Shown piece after piece: positions 18,301-27,114 of a stretch of DNA of 64,000 nucleotides. The position numbers were made by a program, and so were the translations under genes. Each line of letters begins with the position of its first letter. Positions within the stretch are counted from its first letter, which is position 1. Below the pieces are notes generated by a model. That model was not told the DNA's origin. It worked only from the letters and a program-made list of their open reading frames with translations, and made no database searches. This stretch comes from Ruegeria conchae (GTDB lineage: Bacteria > Pseudomonadota > Alphaproteobacteria > Rhodobacterales > Rhodobacteraceae): NCBI RefSeq assembly GCF_000192475.1, contig NZ_AEYW01000004.1:1-64000 (forward strand). The letters run 5' to 3'.

Positions 18301-18999
18301 ATGGCTGAAACAGCTCTGATTACGGGTGCCTCAAGTGGAATAGGCCGGGCAACGGCCATCGACCTGGCTTCGAAAGGGTGGAACATACTCGCGCATGGAC
18401 GCCGCGAGCAAGCGCTGCAAGAAACAATTGCCATGGTTGAGGCCGCAGGTGGCACGGGCGAATGGTTTGCCGCAGAAATGGGCGACATGACTTCTGTGGC
18501 CGCTCTCGCAGACTGGGCGCTGCAAAGCGAGCGGTTGGACGCGATGGTTCACTGCGCCGCCAAGTTCACCTACGGCGCTGTTTCGATTGACCGCTTTTTA
18601 GATTGGGACACATCCATCGACCAAGTGCTGCGGTCAACCATCAGACTGACCGCGCATGTCTTGCCTGCGATCCGTGAAACAGAGGGAGCATTTGTCTATA
18701 TCTGCGGGCCTACATCCTGGCTGGGCTGGAAAAATCACGCCATTCATTGTGCCCTGCGGCATGCGCAGGCTGGTTTTGCCAAGGCTCTGTTCGAAGATGT
18801 CCGCGAAGACGGTGTTCGGGTCACCCTTGTGCACCCGGGGTTTGTCAACACTCCAGACGTGTCCGACGCAGGCAAAGACCGCTCCAAAATGATTCAGCTT
18901 GAAGAAATTTCAACGCTAATCTCGACTGCTGTAATGCTGTCCAACAACGCCTGCGTCACGGAACTCACAGTGCGCCCCCAAAGGACGCCATATCTATGA
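18301..18999 (+). CDS. SDR-fold protein with non-canonical catalytic residues
   Basis: A 232-residue short-chain dehydrogenase/reductase fold with a normal cofactor motif (TGASSGIG) and NAG-equivalent HCAAK. The catalytic Ser/Tyr/Lys positions are all changed: where YxxxK is expected the sequence reads HCALR (His149, Arg153), and the serine position 13 residues before is glycine (Gly136 in ICGPT). The codons are unambiguous (cat tgt gcc ctg cgg). It may be inactive as a classical SDR or use another chemistry. ATG 18301 is chosen because GGGG precedes it by seven bases; ATG 18295 is too close. Confidence 0.8.
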   Translation: MAETALITGASSGIGRATAIDLASKGWNILAHGRREQALQETIAMVEAAGGTGEWFAAEMGDMTSVAALADWALQSERLDAMVHCAAKFTYGAVSIDRFLDWDTSIDQVLRSTIRLTAHVLPAIRETEGAFVYICGPTSWLGWKNHAIHCALRHAQAGFAKALFEDVREDGVRVTLVHPGFVNTPDVSDAGKDRSKMIQLEEISTLISTAVMLSNNACVTELTVRPQRTPYL

Positions 19000-19090
19000 C
19001 AGGCTCTATCTGGTTGGTCGTTCAGAAAGTGCTGACCCACGCGCACAGCAACATCCGCCAGGGCGCGAGGCCGATAGCAGGTGGTCTGCT

Positions 19091-19386
19091 TTACAACTCC
19101 ACCAGGTCGTAGTGTTTGATTGACCGAGCTTCGACCAGTTCAGCTTCTGCCGGATCGATGTGGGGGCTTTCATAGTCCTCCCCTACAAACGCCTTTAGAG
19201 ACTCCAGACTGTCCCAAATCATCACAATGCTGAACTCTCTCGGGGAACCTGATCTTGCGGCGCCCGGCAAGACTTGGACGACGCCCTTTGTCCGTTTCAT
19301 CAATGGAATGGCAGTTTCGTGAAAGAATTTACTGAACTCTTTCTCCTTACCTGGTCTCACAAGCACCTGAAAATCCGCATTATCAT
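19091..19386 (-). pseudogene. Antibiotic-biosynthesis-monooxygenase-like protein, apparent frameshift near the start
   Basis: The downstream frame (GTG 19366 to 19091, 91 residues) encodes an ABM-fold protein (LVRPGKEKEFSKFFHET...VVQVLPGAARSG...FSIVMIWDS). The only good ribosome site is GGAGGA (complement of 19394-19399), seven bases before an ATG at 19386. That ATG reads MIMRIF, a normal start for this family, then runs into TGA because one base is missing near 19368-19370. Adding one base would join both parts into one protein. It is either a recent frameshift, a sequencing error, or a gene starting at the unsupported GTG. Confidence 0.6.
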
Positions 19387-19534
19387 GTATGCATCCTCCA
19401 ACAACGGCGATGCCTGGATACTTGTCTGCCTAAATCGGGCGTATCGTAGCACCATCTATTTTGCGCGTCCGTAAGGGCTCGGAGCGGTAACCAAGCCCTT
19501 TCAAATGATGGGCTGGTAAGACGAGATAGCACCG

Positions 19535-19840
19535 TCAAAGTCGTTGAGTGGTGGCCCTAGCATTGATCAAAGTTGCCATGCCCCCATCGACGAAGCGAAC
19601 ATGTTGGAACCCCATTGAGGTCAGGACGTTTGCTGCGGCAGCGCCACGATAGCTAGGAGCGCGGCCGGGCACAGCTACGACATTTGGGTTCACACCGGTG
19701 GCGTCCATTTCCGCGGTGTCCCTTACATCGACCAAGAGTACTTTTTGGTCATTCTCCAATGTTGCGAGTGCTTCGGCAGCGGAGATGCCTTCAGCAGCCG
19801 AAATTCCCTCTTCTTCCATTTGAGCAAATGTGCGCGCCAT
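19535..19840 (-). CDS. Shortened rhodanese-like protein lacking the active cysteine
   Basis: A 101-residue protein starting at ATG 19840 (GGAGG five bases upstream). It has the rhodanese beginning VLLVDVRDTAEM and end MGFQHVRFVDGGM. The middle is short: about 30 residues, including the usual substrate-loop Cys-x-x-G-x-R, are replaced by VVAVPGRAPSYRGAAAANVL, with no cysteine. The N-terminus carries a duplicated GISAAE hexapeptide. It is probably unable to transfer sulphur and is either a binding protein or a deletion derivative. A DUF1059-like gene follows just upstream on the same strand. Confidence 0.65.
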   Translation of the reverse strand: MARTFAQMEEEGISAAEGISAAEALATLENDQKVLLVDVRDTAEMDATGVNPNVVAVPGRAPSYRGAAAANVLTSMGFQHVRFVDGGMATLINARATTQRL

Positions 19841-19873
19841 GTCGACCTCCAGTCGTCTGTGCCAGAGCACGTT

Positions 19874-20074
19874 TCAGACGTTCACGGGTTTAATCAAGGT
19901 CGCCAGATAGGCCCGTGTTTCACCATCCCAATCAGCAGGATTTTCGTTATGAGCAACTTGCGCATGGAGTTCCATAAGTTTCCAAACTTCATCCTTGGTC
20001 TCGGCGACCACGCTTGCGGGACAGGCCGCCATCCCTTCACAATCCCGACAAGCATATGAAAACGCGTTCGCCAT
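19874..20074 (-). CDS. DUF1059-like small protein
   Basis: A 66-residue protein with the DUF1059 pattern: FSYACRDCEGMAACPASVVAET near the N-terminus, then LMELHAQVAHN. The cysteines and histidines (C9, C12, C18, H37, H42) could bind a metal. GGGGAG seven bases upstream supports ATG 20074. It is first in a short unit with the rhodanese-like gene 33 bp downstream. Function is unknown. Confidence 0.7.
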   Translation of the reverse strand: MANAFSYACRDCEGMAACPASVVAETKDEVWKLMELHAQVAHNENPADWDGETRAYLATLIKPVNV

Positions 20075-20313
20075 CTAGTTTCTCCCCTTTGTTTGAACCA
20101 AGGATAGCAGATTGGGCATTATTCACCGAATCCGGCAGTTAGATAGACTGTTTGTGAGACGTGGTCATCGCTGTGAAAGTCGCCTTTGGGGCTCTCCTGG
20201 CACCTTCGGCGCGATCTGCGCCAAGGGCCAGTTTGGTACAATGCCGCCAGTCACTGCATTGCTTTGTTGATGCCCCGAGGTCGCATCGCCCGCTTTCAAA
20301 AGATGACAATGCC

Positions 20314-20335
20314 TTAACGTTGTCTTAACGTCGTT
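20314..20335 (+). promoter_or_regulatory. Tandem 11-bp direct repeat abutting a cyclase start codon
   Basis: CTTAACGTTGT (20314-20324) is followed at once by CTTAACGTCGT (20325-20335), and the ATG is at 20338. An exact 11-bp repeat is the spacing bound by OmpR/PhoB-type response regulators. Its place directly at the start codon suggests repression, or transcription of a leaderless mRNA. There is no Shine-Dalgarno here. Confidence 0.5.
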
Positions 20336-20337
20336 TT

Positions 20338-21990
20338 ATGAGAGCTCGCCTTGCCGTGATCTTGATGGCTGACCTGGTCGGCTATACGTCCGCAATGGAG
20401 GCGGATCAGTCGCTCGCGATCGAGTTGGTCCGCGAACTTCGTGATAAACTTCTAGAACCTGAGGCCGTCCGAAGAGGCGGCGAGATACTGAAGCGTATGG
20501 GCGATGGATGGATAATTGCCTTTCCGTCGATATCAGCGGCAATCGAAACCGCTCAATTTGTGCAAATTGCGTTGGTCGACCATGAAAAAATCAGGCTGAG
20601 GATGGCCGCTCATCTCGGGGAGATCATTCAAGACGAGACCGACATTTATGGTACCGGCATCAACATCACTGCGCGCCTGCAGACTGAAGCGCCACCCGGT
20701 GGTGTGATGATCTCCGAAGACCTCAAGCGGCAGTTGGACGAAAAGCTTTCAGCGGGTTTCAGCGATGCGGGTACGTACGACTTAAAGAATCTTGCTAATC
20801 CTGTGAATGGGTTTCAATGGCGGCCCGCAACGCAGCGAGAGAAAGAACACACAGAATTGCCTTCTATTGCAGTGGAGCCGGTCACAAGTGCCCCCGAAAC
20901 AAGAGAAACGCTCGAGGTTTGCGCTGATCTGCAGGAGCAACTGGTTTACAGTCTTTCGCGCCGCACTGGTGTGCGTGTAATCGCAACAGATTCAATGTCT
21001 GAGACTAATGCAACGTATAGCCTGAGATGCCGATTGCGTTGCCGAGAAACCGAAGCAAGGATCTCGGCCAGCCTTACCCGGTTGGGAGATGGACAGGTAA
21101 CCTGGTCGCGCTTCTTAAACGGAGATTCAGAGGATTTGTTTGAATTAAGCGACCGGGCTGCAGAACAGCTGTCAGACGATTTACGTCTGCAGATCAATGC
21201 GTTTGACGGTGACCGACTTAATGATATTCCAGACGATCAATTGAGCCCAAGTGAGTTGAGATCCCGAGCGGCAATGCTGTTTTACCGTGCCACCGTCGAG
21301 GGCTATAATCATGCGGGTAAATTGCTGGAGCGAGCGCTTCGACTTGATCCCGAGAATGGGTCCGGGCTTGCGATGTGGTGCGAAGCCAAACTGTACCCCT
21401 TGGAGGCATGCTATCGCGAGGCTGATCCTGATTTACGCACGCGGATCATCGAGTCTGCGAATAAAGCCGTTCAGACTGCGCCTCGTTCCGATTATTGCTG
21501 GTACACGCGGGCCCAGGTGCGCGCGCGCCTCGCGGGTGATCTGAATGGTGCAAGGAAGGACATCGATAGAATTTTCCGGCTGAATCCCAGCTATGTTTTG
21601 GGCATGGAGGCGAGCGGTTATACCGAATTTATTGCCGGCAACTGGGAAGCTGCTCGGAAGAGTTTGGTAGAGGCTGTGGATCGTTCCACCGAAGATCCGT
21701 TTCTGCCATACCGGCTTTATCCCCTTTCGATTGCACACATGATGGCAGGTGATCAGCAACTCGCGCTTGAAGCAATTTCGGACGCGACTGAAATGCGTCC
21801 CTACTGTCGACACTTCTGGTTGGTGAAGGCGTGGATACTCAGAAAGTCGCGAATGCACTCCAAAGCGGAAACTGCTGCAGAACGCGCGGAAACGCTGTCA
21901 GAAAAAGCGGATATCCTGGCACAAAACCTTCATCTGCCTGACCCCATCAGAGAGGATATAGGGTTGCCAGGTGATCCGATCCAAGCATAG
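20338..21990 (+). CDS. Class III adenylate cyclase with C-terminal TPR-like repeats
   Basis: A 550-residue cytoplasmic protein. Residues 1-160 form a class III cyclase domain with both metal aspartates (D12 in MADLVGY, D56 in RMGDGW) and the transition-state pair N109 and R113 (GTGINITAR). Residues ~180-290 form a middle domain, like the adenylate-cyclase/TolB-type proteins common in rhizobia and roseobacters. The C-terminal ~250 residues are helical TPR-like repeats (RALRLDPENGSG, RIFRLNPSYVLG). The repeats probably sense or bind a protein partner. The start codon has no ribosome site and abuts a direct repeat. It is a single gene. Confidence 0.85.
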   Translation: MRARLAVILMADLVGYTSAMEADQSLAIELVRELRDKLLEPEAVRRGGEILKRMGDGWIIAFPSISAAIETAQFVQIALVDHEKIRLRMAAHLGEIIQDETDIYGTGINITARLQTEAPPGGVMISEDLKRQLDEKLSAGFSDAGTYDLKNLANPVNGFQWRPATQREKEHTELPSIAVEPVTSAPETRETLEVCADLQEQLVYSLSRRTGVRVIATDSMSETNATYSLRCRLRCRETEARISASLTRLGDGQVTWSRFLNGDSEDLFELSDRAAEQLSDDLRLQINAFDGDRLNDIPDDQLSPSELRSRAAMLFYRATVEGYNHAGKLLERALRLDPENGSGLAMWCEAKLYPLEACYREADPDLRTRIIESANKAVQTAPRSDYCWYTRAQVRARLAGDLNGARKDIDRIFRLNPSYVLGMEASGYTEFIAGNWEAARKSLVEAVDRSTEDPFLPYRLYPLSIAHMMAGDQQLALEAISDATEMRPYCRHFWLVKAWILRKSRMHSKAETAAERAETLSEKADILAQNLHLPDPIREDIGLPGDPIQA

Positions 21991-22116
21991 AGGCCTAGAT
22001 GGGTTACGAGATCGTGGGCTGATAGCCGAACGGCAGGCATCTACCCCGATCCAACCTAAAGCGTGTTACCTACATTCACCGCGGGAGATGAGTTGCGTCA
22101 TTTCTCAGGGCCGCTT

Positions 22117-22302
22117 TGGGCTCGTTCCTGACCTCGGATGCGAAACGGTATTTGCCAAATTTGGAAGGCTTGGACTGGTATCGGTCCAATCCGGACCTTC
22201 GCTGAGTATTCAAATTGCCGTGGCTGCAGCCCGCAAAGCCTTCATTCGCTGCAGGCGCAGATCGATTCGCTGTCAAAGGTCTAGATCGCGGACAAAGCTG
22301 CC
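22117..22302. repeat. Degenerate intergenic repeat remnants
   Basis: The gene-free stretch after the cyclase gene (21991-22341) includes TTTGGGCTC (about 22115), CATTCGCTGC and GGACAAAGCTGCCG (22289-22302), the last identical to 17167-17180. It is a worn copy of the same intergenic repeat family. No gene is seen. Confidence 0.45.
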
Positions 22303-22341
22303 GTTCGGAGAGCGTGCGTAATCACCAAAGGTTTGAAAAAA

Positions 22342-22812
22342 TCAGCGGCGAACGGCTGAAATGATGACAGACGGAGCCGGAACAAGAAAACCGCCATTGT
22401 GCATGGTGCCTAGAGTGCGAGTACGTTCTGCCAAATCAGAGCGAATTGAATCTCGCTTCATAGCTGGCTGCGATCCCTACAGTGATGCCGCGCGAACGGC
22501 ACCTTGGTCAAATGCATCAAACAAATCTTCAGGTTGCTGTACATACAATTCAGACGGCACATCGAACAACTGAACCTCTGCAAATCCCGCATTGGTGACC
22601 ATAGGTTCAGCAGAAGAACGGTTGGCAAGCATATGAGCATCTGGTCCAAAAGGTAGTGTTACAGAGGGGTCGCCCAGTCGTCCAACCGCATCGAACAACC
22701 AACCGAATGCACCATCTGATCCTTTCCCTTTCCAGATTGAAAACGCGATACGCCCTTCTGGTCTCAATACCCTTGCCGCTTCAGCCAAGCCGCGTTCAGG
22801 ATCGGGGAAGTG
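22342..22812 (-). pseudogene. Methyltransferase remnant: N-terminus lost, internal TAG
   Basis: The minus strand encodes the C-terminal half of a class I methyltransferase beginning HFPDPERGLAEAARVLRPEG and running through FDAFDQGAVRAASL. A TAG (22477-22479) then interrupts, but the same frame continues with a typical family end (RSDLAERTRTLGT...VPAPSVIISAVRR) to TGA at 22342-22344. The SAM-binding half is missing upstream, where a TGA and unrelated sequence precede a plus-strand gene. The frame after TAG has kept sense well, so the nonsense change is recent or is read through. Confidence 0.75.
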
Positions 22813-22832
22813 CTTTCAAAGAAAGGTTCGGA

Positions 22833-23366
22833 ATGAAGCTATCAAGCGCCCTCACCCGAACTGCAATGCTTTGTGCCTTTTTGCTGCCAAGCACAACGGT
22901 GGCTTCACCTGATTGGACTTGCATAGAGCCAGCGTTGAGAGACGAGCTGGAGCTTAAGTTCAAGTTTCAGGACGACTTTGCCGAATTGGTATCCACCGAG
23001 CGTCCCGAGTTTGGCGAGCTTGTCCAACTAGGAGCGGAAGCTACGAAAACAAACTTCGCAATGCGGCTTTCTCGAATAGTCTGGCTTTGGGAACATGATC
23101 CAAGCCGCTTAGCTTCACCCAATGACTTTTGGGTGCTCGATTGGCGCGACGACGATATGTCTCAATGGCTCGAAGCCGACCCGGCAAACGCTGTTTCTCA
23201 GGCGCAATTTGAGGCTCTGCAAGGCTCAATAAATGAACATCCCGACTTGCCCGATTTCCGAGCTTATGTATCGGACAATAGGGCTGTCAGCCCATATCTG
23301 GAATTGTACACTTCATTTGGAGAAGACACTCAAGTCGCTCGCGAAATTGTAGCGAGTTGCTACTGA
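22833..23366 (+). CDS. Secreted protein of unknown function
   Basis: A 177-residue exported protein. Signal peptide MKLSSALTRTAMLCAFLL is cleaved near TVAS-PDW. The mature part is acidic and probably helical, with tryptophan-rich segments (LSRIVWLWEH, NDFWVLDW) and cysteines near each end (DWTCIEP and ASCY). AAAGG six bases upstream supports ATG 22833. I do not recognise a family. It abuts the truncated methyltransferase, so it may lie at a rearrangement junction. Confidence 0.6.
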   Translation: MKLSSALTRTAMLCAFLLPSTTVASPDWTCIEPALRDELELKFKFQDDFAELVSTERPEFGELVQLGAEATKTNFAMRLSRIVWLWEHDPSRLASPNDFWVLDWRDDDMSQWLEADPANAVSQAQFEALQGSINEHPDLPDFRAYVSDNRAVSPYLELYTSFGEDTQVAREIVASCY

Positions 23367-23609
23367 CGCCAAACCCGTAATGCAAGAATGAGCCATTGGT
23401 GGGTAACGGCGGCCTGCGCTTCGGAAGACTAGCGAACTGAGACTTAGAAAACTCAAGGAGATTGGGTTGCGGGCTAGGGGCTGGACCCAGAGTTCCCTTT
23501 ATTAAAATTTGGTTAACATTAAATCGCACAGACGCTGATGCCTTGTACTATAGACGACCAAGAGCCACCTACTCAGACAGCTAATTCGGTAAATTGAGAG
23601 GCAATCGAG

Positions 23610-23852
23610 ATGAACAAAGCACTGTTAACCTGTGTACTTGGGATTTCACTGCTCGTGGCCGCATGTGGAGCACCGACGACGCCAACTCAAGCCCAAGTAC
23701 AGCATGACGCACGCTGTGCGGCAGGTATCTTAGGTGGTGCTGCCCTTGGGGGAGTAGTTGGAAACCGGTTCGGTGGCGGAACAGGCAAGACTCTGGCGAC
23801 CGCAGCGGGTGCAGGCGTTGGTATGTATGCAGGGCAATCAGCCTGCAACTAA
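23610..23852 (+). CDS. Glycine-zipper lipoprotein
   Basis: An 80-residue lipoprotein with a lipobox (LLVAAC, Cys19) and a glycine-zipper 2TM-type segment (GILGGAALGGVVGNRFGGGTG...AAGAGVGMYAG). Such proteins (SlyB/YMGG-like) insert glycine-zipper helices in the outer membrane, often as stress-linked envelope proteins. It is monocistronic and followed by an intrinsic terminator at 24004-24037. Confidence 0.8.
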   Translation: MNKALLTCVLGISLLVAACGAPTTPTQAQVQHDARCAAGILGGAALGGVVGNRFGGGTGKTLATAAGAGVGMYAGQSACN

Positions 23853-24003
23853 CAAACTTTGGTCGAAGACTCTGAGGTCCACTTAATATCTAACCTGTGT
23901 AACCCGCATCACTGACCGCCCACTCAGAATCGGACACACTGCCTGCATTAACTAGTAAGCGTTGGTGTATTTGAGAACGCTAGGATTTGGTAATTCATTT
24001 GGT

Positions 24004-24037
24004 GGGGCGCGCTTGTGGTGGGTGCGCCCCTTTTCTT
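24004..24037 (+). terminator. Intrinsic terminator
   Basis: A GGGGCGC/GCGCCCC stem (24004-24010 with 24024-24030) is followed by TTTTCTT. It lies about 150 bp after the glycine-zipper gene on the plus strand. Confidence 0.7.
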
Positions 24038-24123
24038 ACCTCGATTTGACCGAGCTTAACGATACCCTTGAGAAGGAAAAACAAACTTCCTGTGCTAAGC
24101 AACATAAACGCCAAAGAGGGCTT

Positions 24124-24714
24124 TCACTGTAACTGGGTAACGCTCTTGATTTGGCAGTCTTCGCCTACGTCAAGCTGACGCCCGGTTTCCGCATAAATGA
24201 TTGCCGCCAGTGCTTCGCAAACAACAACTGCGCGATCGACCAATCTGTTCCCTCTGGAATCTGGCAACACCGTAGTGAACCCGTCAAAGAGCACTTCGTC
24301 ACGCTGTTCGGAAATTCCATGCGCTCTGATGGACGCAATTCTCAGCGCTTGTGACATGTCAATGATTTCCAATAAATAGCAGTCCTGCCTTCTAAGAGCC
24401 AAGCGCTCGGCTGCTTCAGCTTGTGCAACAACACTCAGATAATCACCTTTGAGAGCATAAACATAAGCCCAGAGTGCCCTGAATATCGGTTCATTAATTA
24501 GCTGAGTATTCTCCCGTAAGTGGTTTTCAATTGTTTTTCGGTGATCTTCACCAAGATTGCGAACCTCATTGAGAAAGAACGTCTCGGAAATCTCGACCAC
24601 CATGTCTCTATTCGCGCTTCCCACCCACGTGCTGCAACTATCTGATGACTGTGCGGTTGAGGCCGAAAACGTCAGGAATACAGTAGCTATCGATTTCCAT
24701 CTATGAGCACTCAA
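24124..24714 (-). CDS. Secreted protein of unknown function
   Basis: About 196 residues if translation starts at TTG 24714, which has AGGA eight bases upstream and gives a fitting signal peptide (SIATVFLTFSASTAQS). Later ATGs (for example within DMVVEISE) would remove the signal. The mature part is mostly helical (KTIENHLRENTQL, AQAEAAERLALRR), with cysteine near the mature N-terminus and two near the end (VCEALAA, EDCQIK). No family is recognised. It lies in the decaying accessory zone but its frame is intact. Confidence 0.5.
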   Translation of the reverse strand: MSAHRWKSIATVFLTFSASTAQSSDSCSTWVGSANRDMVVEISETFFLNEVRNLGEDHRKTIENHLRENTQLINEPIFRALWAYVYALKGDYLSVVAQAEAAERLALRRQDCYLLEIIDMSQALRIASIRAHGISEQRDEVLFDGFTTVLPDSRGNRLVDRAVVVCEALAAIIYAETGRQLDVGEDCQIKSVTQLQ

Positions 24715-24934
24715 TTGATTTTTCCTAAATAAATTCGGCCGCTTTCTGGTGCGTAGATAGCATTGCCACAGGGGCCTGCAATGCGCCTCACCCTCGATTC
24801 TGCAATTGACACCGTCAACCGATAACAGACTAGGCGCGCGTATTGCGCAGAAAACCCTGTTTCGACGCCAACCCCTGCAAAAACCGTTAAACCTGCTAAA
24901 CGGTGCCGTTTGAACGGTTCTGTCCGGCCAGGAA

Positions 24935-25567
24935 TTAGCGTGCTCGACATTCAATCATCAGCGCTTGGATTGATTGCATTAGCTCCTTAGCGTCACGCCC
25001 AACAAGCTTATAGGCTCTTGTGAACGGCCCTACACTCAGTCCGGCGGGACAATACTCAGTCGTCCCTAGTGAATGAAAGTCACTGGTGTCGTACGACTGA
25101 GAAAGGTTTTCGCTGGCCGCAATCGCAGCCGCCTGTCCGCGCCCATACTTCGTCCTGGCAGCCTGAAGGTGTGCTTCAGCCTCTTTCTTAATTTCTTCCG
25201 TCTGAGTTTCCCACTCGCCAACCGGCTTCCAGTTCACAAAAATTGACCACGTATCGCCATCGGATTTGCTGATGTCGCCAATTTCCGCTTCGTGATGGCG
25301 AAGGTCTATGTATGTGCTGAATGCCTGTAGTGTTGAACCGTTTTCATATGCTTTGGTATCTTTACGGTACATTCTGATTTCGCATTGCTCCACAGAGACC
25401 TCGAATTGGTCGAACCTCGATCCCGCGTAGCTCTACTCAAGTGCGTTAGCCACTTTTGCGTCGGCGTCCTGCACCCAAACCGGTTGCACGTAGTGAAGCA
25501 AAGCAAACGAAAAAATCGCAATAAACAAGAGCGCGAGCCAAACCTCGCCCTTTCCAATCTGACCCAA
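24935..25567 (-). pseudogene. Membrane-anchored protein interrupted by an in-frame TAG
   Basis: Starting at TTG 25567 (GGAG seven bases upstream), the minus strand encodes an N-terminal anchor GQIGKGEVWLALLFIAIFSF, then PVWVQDADAKVANALE. A TAG follows at 25433-25435, and the same frame continues (SYAGSRFDQFEVSVEQCEI) through a 152-residue soluble part to TAA at 24935. The soluble part alone would need the GTG at 25393 and would lose its membrane anchor. The continuity across TAG suggests one gene with a recent nonsense mutation or readthrough. The family is not recognised. Its end overlaps the preceding minus-strand spacer. Confidence 0.6.
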
Positions 25568-25758
25568 GAACCGTCTCCGCTTATACTGGAATTATTATTG
25601 CACCCACAGGTTGAGCATATCAACACGATTGCGAATAACCGCCAGAAGGCAGGCCTTTCCTCAATTTCTTTGAAGCGGTCCGGAGCGGGGTGCTTCCAGA
25701 TTAGATGACACCCAATTGAAAGCCCCACACCGGACGCAATCGGTGCAGGGCCAGTGCA

Positions 25759-26130
25759 CTAGCGAGTAAGGCTAAATGCAGTCGCTCGCGACAAGTCAAC
25801 TATGGTGTTCCCGTAAGTCGTCATTAGCACTCGCAATATTTGATTATGTTGGTTCAGTTCTTCAGCCGTAGGGCTAAGCACGCCACTCTCCATCAGTTCT
25901 TGCATGTCGCGCAAATTTTGCGGGTCTTGGTACTCGTTGAGAAAATCAGATGTCCATTCCGCATTTGGTGAATGATCCGACGAGTCTGCCCATTCTTCAA
26001 ATTCGAGATCCAAATCATTGGCATCCAAGTTCGAACTCAAATCATTGGTGTTAATTGCATAATCCTGTGATCTTGCTTCAAGCACATATGAATTTTCCAT
26101 GTCAAATGTGACGTCACTAAAGTCAAACAT
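25759..26130 (-). CDS. Acidic hypothetical protein
   Basis: A 123-residue, strongly acidic protein (LDANDLDLEFEEWADSSDH) with no membrane segment, ending in a predicted helix (EELNQHNQILRVLMTTYG). GGAG seven bases before ATG 26130 supports the start. The stop is TAG, after which the frame stays open for another ~150 codons, overlapping the interrupted membrane-protein gene in another frame. No homology is recognised. Confidence 0.45.
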   Translation of the reverse strand: MFDFSDVTFDMENSYVLEARSQDYAINTNDLSSNLDANDLDLEFEEWADSSDHSPNAEWTSDFLNEYQDPQNLRDMQELMESGVLSPTAEELNQHNQILRVLMTTYGNTIVDLSRATAFSLTR

Positions 26131-26374
26131 TGCCGCACTCCATGAACTTTATGGACTCGGGAAGTGTTATAGATGAAGTCGCGTTATGGTTTGAAAAAGC
26201 CAAAGTTAATTTTGCTTAATGTGCGTTAATCCTTTGTAGCGCAATTGTATGCTATCCAGTCCGACGGGTCTTACAACATTGAGCGGAACCGTATCGAGGC
26301 CAAAACAGCCGCCTATCAGAATCACGCACTTACAGGTATGCACGTCGTATAGATTAAAGCTTTGAGGTGTTTCC

Positions 26375-26545
26375 ATGACCACTGTGCGCACCCCGACTGA
26401 ATACCGCGCCGCCTTGCGAGAGATTGAGTATCTATGGGGATCGGAACCAGATACCGAGGAAGGCAAGCAGCTTGCGGAGTACTTGTCAGCGGTAGAGCAA
26501 TACGAGCGGCTGAACACCACAGAACCAGTGTTGCAGGGATTGTGA
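26375..26545 (+). CDS. HigA-type antitoxin, N-terminal fragment
   Basis: A 56-residue frame reads TPTEYRAALREIEYLWGSEP, then DTEEGKQLAEYLSAVEQYE, the characteristic N-terminal helices of HigA-like antitoxins. It stops at TGA before the helix-turn-helix domain. No HigB-like toxin is recognisable alongside. It is probably a relic of a toxin-antitoxin pair, but it could be a stand-alone small protein. Confidence 0.45.
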   Translation: MTTVRTPTEYRAALREIEYLWGSEPDTEEGKQLAEYLSAVEQYERLNTTEPVLQGL

Positions 26546-26788
26546 CGCTCAGACGCGAAATGGTGGCGTGTGGGCGAGAGAAAGGGCTCAAGCGATAGAA
26601 GCGGTGCAGTGGTGCAACAGGTCAAGCTTCAAGTACCGTTCATGCCCTCAACCATAAGTAATATGCATAGATAGTTGAGCGGATTGACGCCTTGAACAAG
26701 GCAGGCTTCCGCCACGTAAATCATGACGTTCTTTTCGGTCATCGACGGTTGCCCTAAGTCCAATGTGAGACTTGCTTGGGGGCAAAAC

Positions 26789-26890
26789 ATGAAACTAAGT
26801 GCGATTGAAGTCGTCTGCATACTATTGGCGAGTGCAGCGGCAGTAGCGGGTTTTTTAGGAGCGGCAAACGCCCTGATTACAGCTATCTGA
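26789..26890 (+). CDS. 33-residue single-pass membrane peptide (candidate)
   Basis: ATG 26789 is preceded by GGGGG and opens a 33-codon frame: a short MKLSAIEVV start and then one hydrophobic helix rich in Ala/Gly (LASAAAVAGFLGAANALI). It has the shape of a small membrane protein, holin-like peptide or type I toxin. No sign of an antisense RNA was found. Confidence 0.3.
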   Translation: MKLSAIEVVCILLASAAAVAGFLGAANALITAI

Positions 26891-27114
26891 GCAGATGCCC
26901 CGATGCTGTGTAGCTAATATATTGAACAGGATGCGGTATCCAACCTTGTTAGGAGTGGAAGAAGAGTTGACGCTTATCCAGATTGTGGCGTTTTCTCGGT
27001 CAGTCATTTGTGTGCACTTTAAGCGTGAATAGGCGCTGATATCATTGGATAATCCGGCTTAACTCCCCCCCTACGGATTTTACAGGCCGGGTGCTGGTGT
27101 CCATGTTGTGGGGC

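Noticed and set aside
25306-25728. 140-codon minus-strand frame upstream of the interrupted membrane protein
   Set aside because: It overlaps the better-supported TTG-started frame, has cysteine-rich low-complexity content and no ribosome site; treated as a shadow.
26206-26625. 139-codon minus-strand frame
   Set aside because: It is antisense to the HigA-like fragment, with biased composition and no start signal.
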